The notes: generated by a model from the sequence alone, not told the origin. A stretch of DNA of 64,000 bases from Luethyella okanaganae (GCF_042660285.1 NZ_JBHSTP010000001.1:682001-746000), one strand, 5' to 3'; positions 1-7,854 are shown, counted from the stretch's first letter. Numbers and translations: made by a program.

Positions 1-123
1 GCCGAGGGCGCGCCGTTCGACCGAGGTGAGCTCGACTCGCTCCTCGACCTCGCCGTCGGCGGCGCCGCCACCTTGAGCGGGTTGCAGGCGGCCACCCTCG
101 GCGCGGAGGCGACGATTTCCTGA
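1..123 (+). CDS. rph: RNase PH, C-terminal end (partial)
   Basis: The frame is open from the window edge to the TGA at 121-123. It encodes about 40 residues containing FDRGELDSLLDLAVGG, which matches the C-terminal end of tRNA nucleotidyltransferase RNase PH. This enzyme trims tRNA 3' ends with phosphate. The stop overlaps the ATG of the next gene (TGATG), so rph and rdgB are probably translated together, a common pairing. The N-terminal part lies outside the window. Confidence 0.85.
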   Translation, partial: AEGAPFDRGELDSLLDLAVGGAATLSGLQAATLGAEATIS

Positions 124-728
124 TGGCACTCGAACTCGTGCTCGCCACACACAACAGGCATAAGGTCGACGAGTTCCAGCGCATCCTCGGCGCAGTCGTA
201 CCTGAACTGCTCGTGCACGGCTACGACGGACCGGAGCCGGTCGAAGACGGTGTGAGCTTCGCCGAGAACGCCCTCATCAAGGCGCGCGCGGCGTCTGAGC
301 ACACGGGCCGCATCGCCCTGGCCGACGACTCGGGCCTGTGCGTCGACGTCATGGGGGGCGCGCCGGGAATCTTCTCGGCGCGATGGGCAGGAGCGCACGG
401 CGATGGAGCCGCGAACCTCGCGCTGCTGCTCGACCAGCTCGGTGACATCCGCGATCCTCACCGCACCGCCCGGTTCGTCTGCGTGATAGCGCTCGCGGTT
501 CCGGATGCGGGAGCCGGGAGCGCGGAGCACGTCGTCGTCGGCGAGTGGAGCGGCCACCTAGCCACAGAGCCTTGCGGGAGCAACGGTTTCGGCTACGATC
601 CGATCTTCGTGCCCGACGGCTTCGCGGTGACGGCTGCTGAGCTCGCGCCGCACATCAAGAACGACAACAGCCACCGTGCGCGGGCGATCGCCAACCTCGT
701 TCCGCTGCTGCGGGATCTGGTCGGCTGA
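123..728 (+). CDS. rdgB: dITP/XTP pyrophosphatase (RdgB/HAM1 family)
   Basis: 201 residues, the usual length for this family. It cleaves non-canonical purine triphosphates (dITP, XTP) to monophosphate and pyrophosphate and keeps them out of DNA. The N-terminal motif T9-H-N11-R-H-K14 binds the substrate phosphates, ADDSGL (about 67-72) carries the metal-binding aspartates, and FGYDP (156-160) is the family signature. The start ATG overlaps the rph stop, which fixes it. The context is housekeeping. Confidence 0.95.
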   Translation: MALELVLATHNRHKVDEFQRILGAVVPELLVHGYDGPEPVEDGVSFAENALIKARAASEHTGRIALADDSGLCVDVMGGAPGIFSARWAGAHGDGAANLALLLDQLGDIRDPHRTARFVCVIALAVPDAGAGSAEHVVVGEWSGHLATEPCGSNGFGYDPIFVPDGFAVTAAELAPHIKNDNSHRARAIANLVPLLRDLVG

Positions 729-870
729 CCCCCGCAGTCCGTCTCTTCCGATCGACGCCAGCCGGCGGATCCCGGCTGGCCTCTCCGGTCGGTGAGAATG
801 ATAACGGCATTCATTCCTCATTGGGCATAGAGGCTGGTGCGATGCTCGCGACGCGCCTAGCGTTGAGGTA

Positions 871-1785
871 ATGGGACACGATCACAACCACGCGACCGCG
901 ACGACGAACCGCTCGCGACTGGTCGTCGCGATCTGCATCATCGGCACCTTCCTCGTGGTGGAGGTCACCGGGGCGCTGTTGAGTGGCTCACTGTCGCTGC
1001 TGGCCGATTCCGGTCACATGTTCTCCGACCTCACCGGACTGGTCATCGCCCTCGTGGCAACCGTCGTCGCGGCGAGACCCGCGACGGACCGGCAGACCTA
1101 CGGCTATCAGCGGGCCGAGGTGTTCGCCGCCCTCGTCAACGGGATGATCCTCATCGGGGTGGCCGTCAGTGTGTCGATCGAGGGTCTGCGGAGGCTGTTC
1201 GAGAGCTCTGACATCGAGGTGCAGAGCATTCCGATGCTGATCGTGGCCGTTGCCGGACTCGGGGCGAACCTCGCAGCCCTGCTGGTGCTGAGGGGCGGGG
1301 CCAAACAGTCGATCAATCTGCGCGGGGCCTACCTCGAGGTGCTCGGCGACCTGCTCGGCTCCGTGGCCGTGATCATCGCGGCGTTCGTCATCATCGTGAC
1401 CGGGTTCCAGAAGGCCGACGCCATCGCCTCGCTCGCGATCGCGGTGATGATCGTGCCGCGTGCGCTCTCGTTGCTGAGGGATGTGTTCCGTGTGCTCAGC
1501 CAGTCCGTCCCGGTCGACACCGATGTGGCCGAGATCCGCCGCCATATCCTCGAGACCGACGGTGTCGTCGACGTGCACGATGTGCATGTGTGGGCGATCA
1601 CCTCGGGGGCGCATGTCTTCAGCGCGCATGTCGTCGTAGAACCAGGCGCGCTCGTCGGTGACGGACCGGACTGCCTGCTCGACAAGCTCTCGGAGTGCCT
1701 GGCCGAACACTTCGATGTGGAGCACTCGACCTTCCAGCTCGAGCCGGCCGAGCACGCGGCGCATGAGGAGCAATCACACGCGTAG
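871..1785 (+). CDS. cation diffusion facilitator transporter (CzcD-like)
   Basis: 304 residues with a His-rich N-terminus (GHDHNH), six predicted membrane helices and a cytoplasmic C-terminal domain, as in CDF exporters that move Zn2+ or Cd2+ out against protons. In helix 2 the metal-site pair H49/D53 is present (DSGHMFSD). In helix 5 the usual His-x3-Asp reads E156-x3-D160 (AYLEVLGDLLGS), so one canonical ligand is Glu. That could alter the metal transported. Weak AT-rich sequence around 795-815 may hold a promoter. It appears monocistronic. Confidence 0.88.
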   Translation: MGHDHNHATATTNRSRLVVAICIIGTFLVVEVTGALLSGSLSLLADSGHMFSDLTGLVIALVATVVAARPATDRQTYGYQRAEVFAALVNGMILIGVAVSVSIEGLRRLFESSDIEVQSIPMLIVAVAGLGANLAALLVLRGGAKQSINLRGAYLEVLGDLLGSVAVIIAAFVIIVTGFQKADAIASLAIAVMIVPRALSLLRDVFRVLSQSVPVDTDVAEIRRHILETDGVVDVHDVHVWAITSGAHVFSAHVVVEPGALVGDGPDCLLDKLSECLAEHFDVEHSTFQLEPAEHAAHEEQSHA

Positions 1786-1820
1786 CGGCCGGACCGCACG
1801 GCGGGGCTGCGTGCGGCCGC

Positions 1821-1874
1821 TGCTTATTCGTGTTCTGGTGCTTATTTGTGTTCTGCTGCTTATTTGTGTTCTGG
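1821..1874. repeat. three tandem 18-bp repeats spanning the dedA stop codon
   Basis: Three near-identical 18-bp units at 1821-1838, 1839-1856 and 1857-1874, with unit TGCTTATTTGTGTTCTGG and one or two mismatches. On the minus strand each unit encodes the last residues and stop of the DedA gene (EHK-stop). Because 18 is a multiple of three, all three stops are in the same frame. Duplication of a gene end by slippage is the simplest explanation. Confidence 0.9.
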
Positions 1875-2606
1875 GCGGTGTTCGAAGACCTCGGGCTCGA
1901 GCGTAAGCTTCTCGGCGGCTCTGACGGTCTCGATGGTCGTGGCGTCCGCTGCCGCTGCCGACCTCTTCGCCTTGCGGGACGACTGGAAATAGTGCCACAC
2001 CGTGGGGATGAGCGTCAGCAATACGGCGCCGATGAGGATCACGTCGATGTAGCTCTCGACGAAGTTCGCGACGGGCGGGATGTAGCCGATGAGGTAGCCG
2101 AAATAGCTCAGTCCCACGCCCCAGATCAGTGCGCCGACGAGGTTGTAGAGGCTGTACTTGCGGTAGTTCATATGGCCGACGCCCGCGGCGACGGGGGCGA
2201 AGGTGCGCACGATGGGGACAAATCGGGCGAGAATCACGGCGATGGCGCCGAAACGCTCGAAGAACGCGTTCGTGCGTTCGACGTTCTCGATACTGAAGAG
2301 GCCGGACTCCTTGCGTTCGAAGACGCGTGGGCCGAATTTGTGTCCGATCAGGTAGCCGACCTCACCGCCGAGGAACGCGGCGAGGCCGATGGCGAGGCAT
2401 ACCCACCAGATGTCGACGCCGAACACGAACACCGAATGGGTGAGCAGGCCGGAGATGATCAAGAGTGTGTCGCCGGGGAGCAGGAACCCGACGAGCAGTC
2501 CGGTTTCGGCGAAGACGATGGCACAGACGACGAGCAGAGCCCATGGGCCAGCGCCGTTGATGATCGTGTTCGGGTCGAGCCAGGGGATCAAAGCGGTATG
2601 CGTCAC
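1860..2606 (-). CDS. DedA family membrane protein
   Basis: 248 residues with several membrane helices. FLLPGDTLLIISGLL near the N-terminus and the re-entrant motif RFVPIVRTFAPVAAGV are typical of DedA/SNARE-associated proteins. Members act in membrane homeostasis and lipid carrier recycling, probably driven by proton motive force. The basic tail (SSRKAKR) is cytosolic. The last codons and stop lie in the 18-bp tandem repeat at 1821-1874. A second DedA gene follows upstream on the same strand. Confidence 0.9.
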   Translation of the reverse strand: MTHTALIPWLDPNTIINGAGPWALLVVCAIVFAETGLLVGFLLPGDTLLIISGLLTHSVFVFGVDIWWVCLAIGLAAFLGGEVGYLIGHKFGPRVFERKESGLFSIENVERTNAFFERFGAIAVILARFVPIVRTFAPVAAGVGHMNYRKYSLYNLVGALIWGVGLSYFGYLIGYIPPVANFVESYIDVILIGAVLLTLIPTVWHYFQSSRKAKRSAAAADATTIETVRAAEKLTLEPEVFEHRPEHK

Positions 2607-2657
2607 GAGGGGCAGTCTAGCGAGGGCATGTGTGAGAACCTCGGGTGGCGCCCAAGA

Positions 2658-3302
2658 TCATCCCTCGGAGGTATCCGCGGTGACCCGGTCGGCACGCCAA
2701 GCGCGGATGCCTGCGACGATCGCCGCGAAGATGAAGACGCCCGCGATCACATAGGCGGCCACCCGGACTTCCGGGATGGAGGCGGCGAAGTAGCCGACGA
2801 CCGTGATGCCGACGCCCCAGGCGAGCGCCCCGACGACGTTCGCGGTGAGAAAGCGGTAGTAGCCCATGTTTCCGACCCCTGCGATGAGCGGAACGAAGAC
2901 GCGTGCCCACGGCATGAAACGGGCGATAACGACCGACCACCAGCCGAAGGTGCGATAGAACGCCTCAGTGCGGTCGATCGCCTTGCGGGTGCGTGGCCCG
3001 CCGCGTCTGTCGAGATAGGGGCGCCCGTAGCGGCGACCGAGCAGGAAGCCGATCTGGTCGCCGAGGAAGGCGGCGATGCCCGTGCCGATCGCAAGAACCC
3101 AGATGTCGACCCCGGATGCCGCCGCTGCGATGAGTCCTGAGGCGAAGAGCAGGGAATCTCCTGTGACGAACGGCACGAAGGCACCAACGAAGAGCGCGGT
3201 GCCTGCGAAGACGAGTCCCCACACGACGAGATAGAAGACCAGCACTCCGACATCCGAGAGCAGGTCACTGAGTTGCTGGTCGAGAGCGGCGGCGCGGAGC
3301 AC
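2658..3302 (-). CDS. DedA family membrane protein (second copy)
   Basis: 214 residues. It carries the DedA signature RFMPWARVFVPLIAGVGNM and the N-terminal FVTGDSLLFASGLI loop. It is a diverged paralogue of the protein at 1860-2606, 51 bp away in the same orientation. The heme oxygenase gene ends only 2 bp before this start on the minus strand, so the three genes may share a transcript led by the iron-box promoter. The annotated start ATG (MLRAAALD) follows without a strong Shine-Dalgarno. Confidence 0.9.
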   Translation of the reverse strand: MLRAAALDQQLSDLLSDVGVLVFYLVVWGLVFAGTALFVGAFVPFVTGDSLLFASGLIAAAASGVDIWVLAIGTGIAAFLGDQIGFLLGRRYGRPYLDRRGGPRTRKAIDRTEAFYRTFGWWSVVIARFMPWARVFVPLIAGVGNMGYYRFLTANVVGALAWGVGITVVGYFAASIPEVRVAAYVIAGVFIFAAIVAGIRAWRADRVTADTSEG

Positions 3303-3304
3303 TG

Positions 3305-3943
3305 CTATGCAGCCAGCTCGTCGAAGATGGCACTGTTGAAGTGGTAGGCGGCATTGACCTCCTCGACGAGCGCGTCGACCTCATCGAATGAGAGTGCGAG
3401 CTTGTTGAGTGCGGCGCGGTACGCGCGTTTGTAGTGCACGATGTCGTCGATGTCGTCGAACCGGAAGAAGCTCAACTGCTCCGGTGTGGCCGCGTAGTGG
3501 TGGGAGACGAGCCGCGCGATGACCTGTCCGCCTGAGAGGTCGCCGAGGTAGCGGGTGTAGTGGTGCGCGAGGTAGCGTGCGAGGTCGTTCGGGGGGAGAG
3601 CGCGCAGATGCGCGGCATAGGTCGATGTCGCTCTCAACGGCGGGTGCTCCGTTTGTCTGTCGACGACGCCGAGGGCGGCCAGGTCGGATTCGATGGCCGT
3701 GAGGCGAGCCAGGTTCGGGTCGAAGACCGGACCATCGGAGAGTGCTGCGCGAGCCTCGAGGGCCTGGTAGACATAGCAGTACTGTGCCAGATAGCGCGTG
3801 TAGTCGTCGAGAGTGAGTTCCCCCTTCAAGAGGGCGACGATGAACGGGCGCTCCTCGGCGTCTCGGTGCGCATCGAGCGTGCTCTCGCGCACGTGCTGAG
3901 CGACATCGAAGGCGGCCGGGTTGGATGCGGTTAGCTTAGGCAC
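3305..3943 (-). CDS. heme oxygenase (biliverdin-producing)
   Basis: With the GTG at 3943 the protein is 212 residues, the usual HmuO/HO-1 length. It opens heme to biliverdin, CO and Fe2+ for iron recovery. H26 (LDAHRDAE) is the proximal heme ligand by position, and GDLSGG (134-139) is the distal-helix signature. The frame stays open up to 4108, with an ATG at 3991 as an alternative start. I prefer 3943 because it aligns with family N-termini and because an IdeR-like box overlaps it (3931-3949). The function is clear and the start is not. Confidence 0.85.
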   Translation of the reverse strand: MPKLTASNPAAFDVAQHVRESTLDAHRDAEERPFIVALLKGELTLDDYTRYLAQYCYVYQALEARAALSDGPVFDPNLARLTAIESDLAALGVVDRQTEHPPLRATSTYAAHLRALPPNDLARYLAHHYTRYLGDLSGGQVIARLVSHHYAATPEQLSFFRFDDIDDIVHYKRAYRAALNKLALSFDEVDALVEEVNAAYHFNSAIFDELAA

Positions 3944-3949
3944 ACCTAA
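3931..3949. promoter_or_regulatory. IdeR/DtxR iron-box operator
   Basis: TTAGCTTAGGCACACCTAA matches the 19-bp DtxR/IdeR consensus TTAGGTTAGGCTAACCTAA at 16 of 19 positions. It overlaps the proposed start of the heme oxygenase gene. DtxR-family repressors bound to Fe2+ are known to control hmuO in corynebacteria, so iron repression of this gene is the natural inference. Confidence 0.72.
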
Positions 3950-4469
3950 GCGTATCGAGACTTCCTGGGAAGCGCCGAGAAAACGGAGCATGCATGCTCT
4001 CGGAACGGATCGGAACCCGAGAGTCTCAATCGCAGCACCGAATGGTGTTAGGTGCTCATCATGTGAGCACTCCGATTGGACGGGTGCTCCGGCTAGAACA
4101 GCGCTCACGTCGTCACACTGAACAGCGCATGACTACCTATTTTCGTCTCCCTTAGACACTCATAGTCCAATCAACCGTACCTAATTCGAACAATCTGCCC
4201 GTAGCGTTGACTCTGCGCGGTTCGGAAACGTCGTGGAGGGGGAGTTTTCGCCCGCCCGGCATATTCTCCGGATGCAGGCGATCTTCGGGTGGTCGCTTGT
4301 TGCGCATCTGGGGCGCTGCTGCTGGGTCAGCGGCGCCCCAGACCACTCACCGCCCGGCGTGGAGTCCATACTCATCAGCCGACCGCCGCCCAGACCTCTC
4401 GCGGGTATGCACGAGGTTCACGCGCCTCTGCGAGATGCCCTCGCTCTGGGCCGGGCGTTCGCAGTGGGG
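3950..4469. other. intergenic region upstream of heme oxygenase; no gene seen
   Basis: No reading frame here has recognisable protein character. It contains an inverted repeat GTGCTCA-5 bp-TGAGCAC at 4052-4070, a possible operator, and AT-rich sequence around 4135-4200 that may include a promoter. From about 4200 to 4469 I see nothing convincing on either strand. Confidence 0.4.
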
Positions 4470-5201
4470 CTACTCGGCGGCGCGGTAGGCCGCGATGAGC
4501 GCCGGGATGCTGCCGTGCCACGCGGGGCCGTGCCCGGGGATGACCCATTCGGCCTCGGTGCCGACGAGGCGATCGAGCGACGCGGATGCCGCGGCCTGGT
4601 CGTCTGTGAACGGCGCCGGCTGCGGCCCGGTCCGTCCGGTCAGCACGTGTCGGGTAGTCAGGGCGTCGCCGACGAACACTGCCCCGACCGCGGGGACGTG
4701 GACGGCGATGCTGCCGGGCGAGTGCCCCGGCATCCCGATGATCTCGGGGGAACCCGGCAGATCGAGCCCGTCGCCGTCGGTCATGGTCACGACCTCGCCG
4801 AGGTAACGCGTGCGCAGCCCCCCGCGAGTCGCAGCGAACGCTATGAAGCCGAGGGTTGACAGCACGCGCATGCCACCCCACTCCGGCTTCGTGCTCTCGT
4901 TCCCCTTGGCGCGCTCGGCGTCTGCGGAATGCACGAACACGGGCAAGCCGTAGTCGGTGCGCAGCCGCTCGGCGAACCCGATGTGGTCGGAGTCGCCGTG
5001 GGTCAAGACGATCCCGCGGATGTCTTCGGGACTCTTGCCATGCTTCGCGAGCTCACCCAGCAGGGGCCGATAGAGGCCGGCGAGGCCGGCATCGATGAGT
5101 GTGACGACGTCGGGCGTGAGGATCGCGTGAATCGCGATTTTATCGTTGCCGACTCGAATCAATCCCGGAGCGAGTTCCATAAGGCTACTATAATTAGCCA
5201 T
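4470..5201 (-). CDS. metallo-beta-lactamase-fold hydrolase
   Basis: 243 residues from the ATG at 5201. The zinc-binding motif is THGDSDH (H68, D70, D72, H73), followed by PGHSPGS, a GDAL aspartate and a C-terminal PGHGP histidine, the complete ligand set of the MBL fold. The substrate is unknown. Relatives include glyoxalase II-like and lactonase-like enzymes. A TetR-type regulator is transcribed away from it with only 39 bp between the start codons, so it is probably that regulator's target. The longer frame to 5606 overlaps the regulator and is not needed. Confidence 0.85.
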   Translation of the reverse strand: MANYSSLMELAPGLIRVGNDKIAIHAILTPDVVTLIDAGLAGLYRPLLGELAKHGKSPEDIRGIVLTHGDSDHIGFAERLRTDYGLPVFVHSADAERAKGNESTKPEWGGMRVLSTLGFIAFAATRGGLRTRYLGEVVTMTDGDGLDLPGSPEIIGMPGHSPGSIAVHVPAVGAVFVGDALTTRHVLTGRTGPQPAPFTDDQAAASASLDRLVGTEAEWVIPGHGPAWHGSIPALIAAYRAAE

Positions 5202-5209
5202 GAAGGCTA
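5181..5209 (+). promoter_or_regulatory. shared promoter/operator region of the MBL-tetR pair
   Basis: A perfect -10 hexamer TATAAT lies at 5189-5194 on the plus strand, about 47 bp before the TetR start. It is enclosed by GGCTA (5183-5187) and TAGCC (5195-5199). AAGGCTA is also repeated directly at 5181-5187 and 5203-5209. These half-sites are candidates for autoregulatory binding. No clear -35 is visible. Confidence 0.4.
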
Positions 5210-5240
5210 TCGTCAATAGTCTTCGTTGAGAGGATGCGAG

Positions 5241-5885
5241 ATGCCCGCAGTCCAGCGCACCAGCCTTGCCGAGATCGTCGCGGCGGCCCGCACCCTGCTC
5301 GACGATCGCGGGCCTGAAGCGGTGACGATGGCTGCGGTCGCGGCATCCGTCGGTGTGCGAGGTCCGTCGCTGTACAAGCACGTCGACGGGCGTGGAGGGC
5401 TGCTCCGGCTCGTGGCGGGTTCCGCAGTCGACGAGCTGGGCCGCGACCTCGCAGAGGCGGTCGATGCCGAGACCGACCCGCCGTGGGCGCTCGCCGCGGC
5501 AGTGCGGGCGTTTCGCGCGTTCGCGCATCGGTCGCCGCACGCGTATGGGCTGATCTTCGGACCTGGCCCGCACGCGGAGCGCCCGTCTGAGGCGATCCTG
5601 GAGCACGCCGCCGAGCCGGTCTTCCGAGCCGTCGCCGCACTCGTGCCCTCGTCCGAGGTGCTGCCGGCGGCGCGGACGGTCACCGCGTGGGCGAGCGGCT
5701 TCGTCTCGATGGAACTCACCGGTGCATTTCGCCTGGGCGGAGAGGTCGCCGAGGCGTTCGAATGGGGGCTCCGGTCGATGGTCGAGGCGGTCGTGAGCGC
5801 CGGGAGCCGTGAAGCTGCTACGGGCGAGCCTGGAACGCGCGCGGACAGTGCGATAGCCGGCCGATCAGGTCGCCGAGCACCATGA
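5241..5885 (+). CDS. TetR/AcrR family transcriptional regulator
   Basis: 214 residues from the ATG at 5241 (MPAVQRTSLAEIV); a TTG at 5226 is a less likely start. The N-terminal helix-turn-helix is visible as VTMAAVAASVGVRGPSLYKHV, the usual TetR recognition helix ending. The C-terminal half (from about residue 70) resembles the alpha-helical ligand-binding domain of WHG-type TetR proteins. It probably represses the divergent hydrolase at 4470-5201 and itself. The ligand is unknown. Confidence 0.88.
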   Translation: MPAVQRTSLAEIVAAARTLLDDRGPEAVTMAAVAASVGVRGPSLYKHVDGRGGLLRLVAGSAVDELGRDLAEAVDAETDPPWALAAAVRAFRAFAHRSPHAYGLIFGPGPHAERPSEAILEHAAEPVFRAVAALVPSSEVLPAARTVTAWASGFVSMELTGAFRLGGEVAEAFEWGLRSMVEAVVSAGSREAATGEPGTRADSAIAGRSGRRAP

Positions 5886-5975
5886 CGACCACCAAGGAGC
5901 CCGCGTCCTCACCGAGGGAGCCCTCGAGCTGGCACGCGACCAGCAGGCCAGCTCTCATGAAGAGAGCGATCTTAT

Positions 5976-6006
5976 AACCCAAGACCCGCTTCTTCGGGCC
6001 CGGGTT
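5976..6006 (-). terminator. possible terminator after tRNA-Leu
   Basis: On the minus strand, just past the tRNA 3' end, AACCC pairs with GGGTT around an inner GC-rich stem with a short loop. The sequence after it is AT-rich (ATAAGAT) but has no strong U-tract. This is a structural call only. Confidence 0.35.
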
Positions 6007-6024
6007 ACAACATCGTTCATTGGG

Positions 6025-6106
6025 TGCGGAAGGAGGGACTTGAACCCTCACGCCCGAAGGCACAGGAACCTAAATCCTGCGTGTCTGCCAATTTCACCAC
6101 TCCCGC
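6025..6106 (-). tRNA. tRNA-Leu (anticodon UAG)
   Basis: Read on the minus strand, the acceptor GCGGGAG pairs with CTTCCGC. There is a D-arm, an anticodon stem CAGGA/TCCTG with loop TTTAGGT (anticodon TAG), a variable arm typical of class II tRNA, and a T-loop GGTTCAAGT. The length is 82 nt and CCA is not encoded. The accessory toxin block begins beyond its 5' end, so it is not a standard 3'-end attachment site. Confidence 0.93.
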
Positions 6107-6165
6107 GAGTGCTGTTCCAGTGTACGGTCGCCGCGCGGCATCGATCGTCCCGCTGCGATCGGTGA

Positions 6166-6366
6166 TTGGGCCGGCGGCACTCTGCCGCGTGCAACGCCCA
6201 GACCTACCCGCACTACAAGATCGAGTTCGGCGCCCCCACCTCCGACAACGGCAAGCACACCGGCAGAATGGGAAGCGCGGGCGAGAATGGCAGATGCGAG
6301 GGCAAGAGCAATTTCCGAACATCCCAGAACGGCGGCCGTACGCTCATCGAGTTCGGTTACAAGTAG
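6166..6366 (+). pseudogene. C-terminal remnant of a polymorphic (Rhs-type) toxin, cassette A
   Basis: An open frame ends at the TAG at 6364-6366 and encodes a short basic/Gly/Asn-rich segment (YPHYKIEFGAPTSDNG onward). It has no convincing start or upstream partner. A second reading frame begins 15 bp downstream behind GAGGGGG, giving the toxin-then-immunity layout seen three more times in this region. I do not recognise the fold. Calling it a toxin tail is inference from position. Confidence 0.35.
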
Positions 6367-6380
6367 GCCCTGAGGGGGTC

Positions 6381-6975
6381 TTGTGGGTGCAGCCGCCCTT
6401 GGAGCGGTTGGAAGTGCAGCGTTACGGTGATTTCTGGTTTGAGCGTCTGAATGCCGCCATCTCCTCCTATGACACGCCGAGTGTGCCGCTTGATCAGCTC
6501 GTTCATCTATCGCGTCTGGGGGTCGTTGAGCTTGCATTCGGATACAGGCTTCACTATGTCGACGTCACGCTTGTAGTGCGGATCTCAATGGATCGATTCG
6601 CGGCGGGGGTTCCGCAGACCGATACGCAGTTGAGGTTCGCTTACGCGCTAGAGGACCAATTGGACGAGGTGGAAGCGACTCTTTTGCAGGTAGATCTCGA
6701 TCCTGATTTCTCGGACGTCGAAGCGCTTTGGTTGTACTGCACGATGAGTCTTTACTGTTTGCGGTGGAAGCAGGTGCCCACGTCGGATATCAAGTATGAG
6801 TTCGGGGAAATCGTGGGGTATTGGTCGGAGAGTGTATCGAGCCCGTGGAAGAGCGCGGTTGAGTCTCCGAAGAGGTCGTCGCGGCTGGGGGGGGGTCTGA
6901 GCGGATGTTGGAAGGTGTCCTTCTGGAGCTTCAACGTCAATCTGAGGTTTTTCTGGGACCAGTTCGTCGCGATAC
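6381..6975 (+). pseudogene. immunity-like gene of cassette A, frameshifted at a poly-G tract
   Basis: From a TTG at 6381 (or GTG 6387), with GAGGGGG 4 bp upstream, the frame encodes an acidic soluble protein (PPLERLEVQRYGDFWFERL...) of about 165 residues up to nine consecutive G at 6887-6895. In the present frame the sequence then loses protein character. With one more G it continues as SERMLEGVLLELQRQSEVFL, which looks genuine. At about 6974 it is cut by a copy of the Rhs core. It is probably an immunity gene broken by poly-G slippage and recombination. Confidence 0.45.
6887..6895 (+). repeat. poly-G tract (9 G) inside immunity gene A
   Basis: Nine G in a row at the point where adding one base restores a better protein frame (LGGGSERMLEGVL). 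It is a slippage-prone site or the scar of one. Confidence 0.85.
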
Positions 6976-7373
6976 AACAACTACGACTACCCCGCCGACC
7001 CCATCAACAAACTGGACCTGACCGGGATGGCGGAGGGCGACGAATGGTGGCGAGGGGTTGGTGTTGGTGTGGTCGCTGCCGCAGCCATTGGGGCCGCGGC
7101 AGGAGCCGCGTCGTACGCTGCAGCAAATTCTGGGACATCGCGATTTAGCTGGGGCGGGCTCGCTGCGTCTACGGCCTTCGTCCTACGTTTTTCAGCACCG
7201 CAACTGACAAGGATGACCTCGTCCAGGACAACCCAAATAGGTCTTTCCGTGTCGGTTGGTCGACTCTGGATCGATCTTTTACCGGGACCACCACCCACGC
7301 TGTATTCAGGGTTGGCGGTCCGGGTCGCGGGCCCTTCAACTTGTTCCGGGGACCTTCGCTGTATCGGTATTAG
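6974..7373 (+). pseudogene. Rhs core end plus toxin tail, cassette B (deleted/frameshifted)
   Basis: It begins with Rhs-core sequence NNYDYPADPINKLDLTG then [10 protein letters not shown], nearly identical in DNA to 8234-8325. An Ala/Gly-rich segment follows (GAAAGAASYAAANSG). At about 7180 the frame must shift by one to reach DNPNRSFRVGWSTLD...FNLFRGPSLYRY and the TAG at 7371-7373. That tail aligns with the end of cassette C (IGWSRAPSG...[10 protein letters not shown]). Compared with C about 60 residues are missing, so this copy is inactivated by deletion and frameshift. Confidence 0.6.
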
Positions 7374-7386
7374 GAGGCGCACTACC

Positions 7387-7854
7387 ATGACTGACGTCGT
7401 TGACGATCTCTTGCGTTCGATCCGAAGCCAAGTCGTGTCCGGCATCGACATCAGCGTGTCGCGAGTGGGTGTGGAAGGTCAGACCCGGGATGTGTGGATC
7501 GTGCCATTCGGACCAGCGGATGCGGTGCCGTTCGCAATGCTTGCCGGACCCGGCGGGCTTGTGTTGTCGATAGGCAAGCTGCTTCAAATCGAGGTCGGTC
7601 CTCACGGTACGGAGTCGCGAGAACTCGTACTTGACTTGTTCTGGGCCAACGCGATGGGCGGCTGTGCTGTCTATCGTGTCGGATGGCGTCGGTACTTCAT
7701 CGCCGGCGATCATCTGAAGCTCTCAAGCGAACTTCGGCGACGGAAATTGCAGCGAGTGCGGTCAGTCGTGCAGGCGAGTCCCTGGGCGCTTACGTTCGAG
7801 AATCGGCTGTCGCGCCGGTTCTCCGATGGTCACTTGATCCATCGCGTGTCCTGA
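7387..7854 (+). CDS. probable immunity protein of cassette B
   Basis: 155 residues (MTDVVDDLLRSIRSQVV...). TAGGAGG at 7371-7377 is a strong Shine-Dalgarno and also contains the stop of the toxin remnant, so the two were translationally coupled. The protein is soluble, rich in Val/Leu and basic at the C-terminus, with no signal peptide or membrane helix. I know no named family for it. The immunity role is inferred from its place directly after an Rhs toxin tail. Confidence 0.6.
   Translation: MTDVVDDLLRSIRSQVVSGIDISVSRVGVEGQTRDVWIVPFGPADAVPFAMLAGPGGLVLSIGKLLQIEVGPHGTESRELVLDLFWANAMGGCAVYRVGWRRYFIAGDHLKLSSELRRRKLQRVRSVVQASPWALTFENRLSRRFSDGHLIHRVS

Noticed and set aside
1830..3140. 436-codon plus-strand frame over the DedA genes
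   Set aside because: Antisense to two clear DedA proteins; Asp/Glu/Arg-rich without motifs.
4181..4470. Small open frames upstream of the metallo-hydrolase 3' end
   Set aside because: No ribosome site, no motif, and several overlapping frames of equal length.
6025..6106. tRNA-Leu as the attachment site of the toxin block
   Set aside because: The block lies beyond the 5' end of the tRNA, no 3'-end duplicate is visible, and the only recombinase remnant sits at the far cpaF end.
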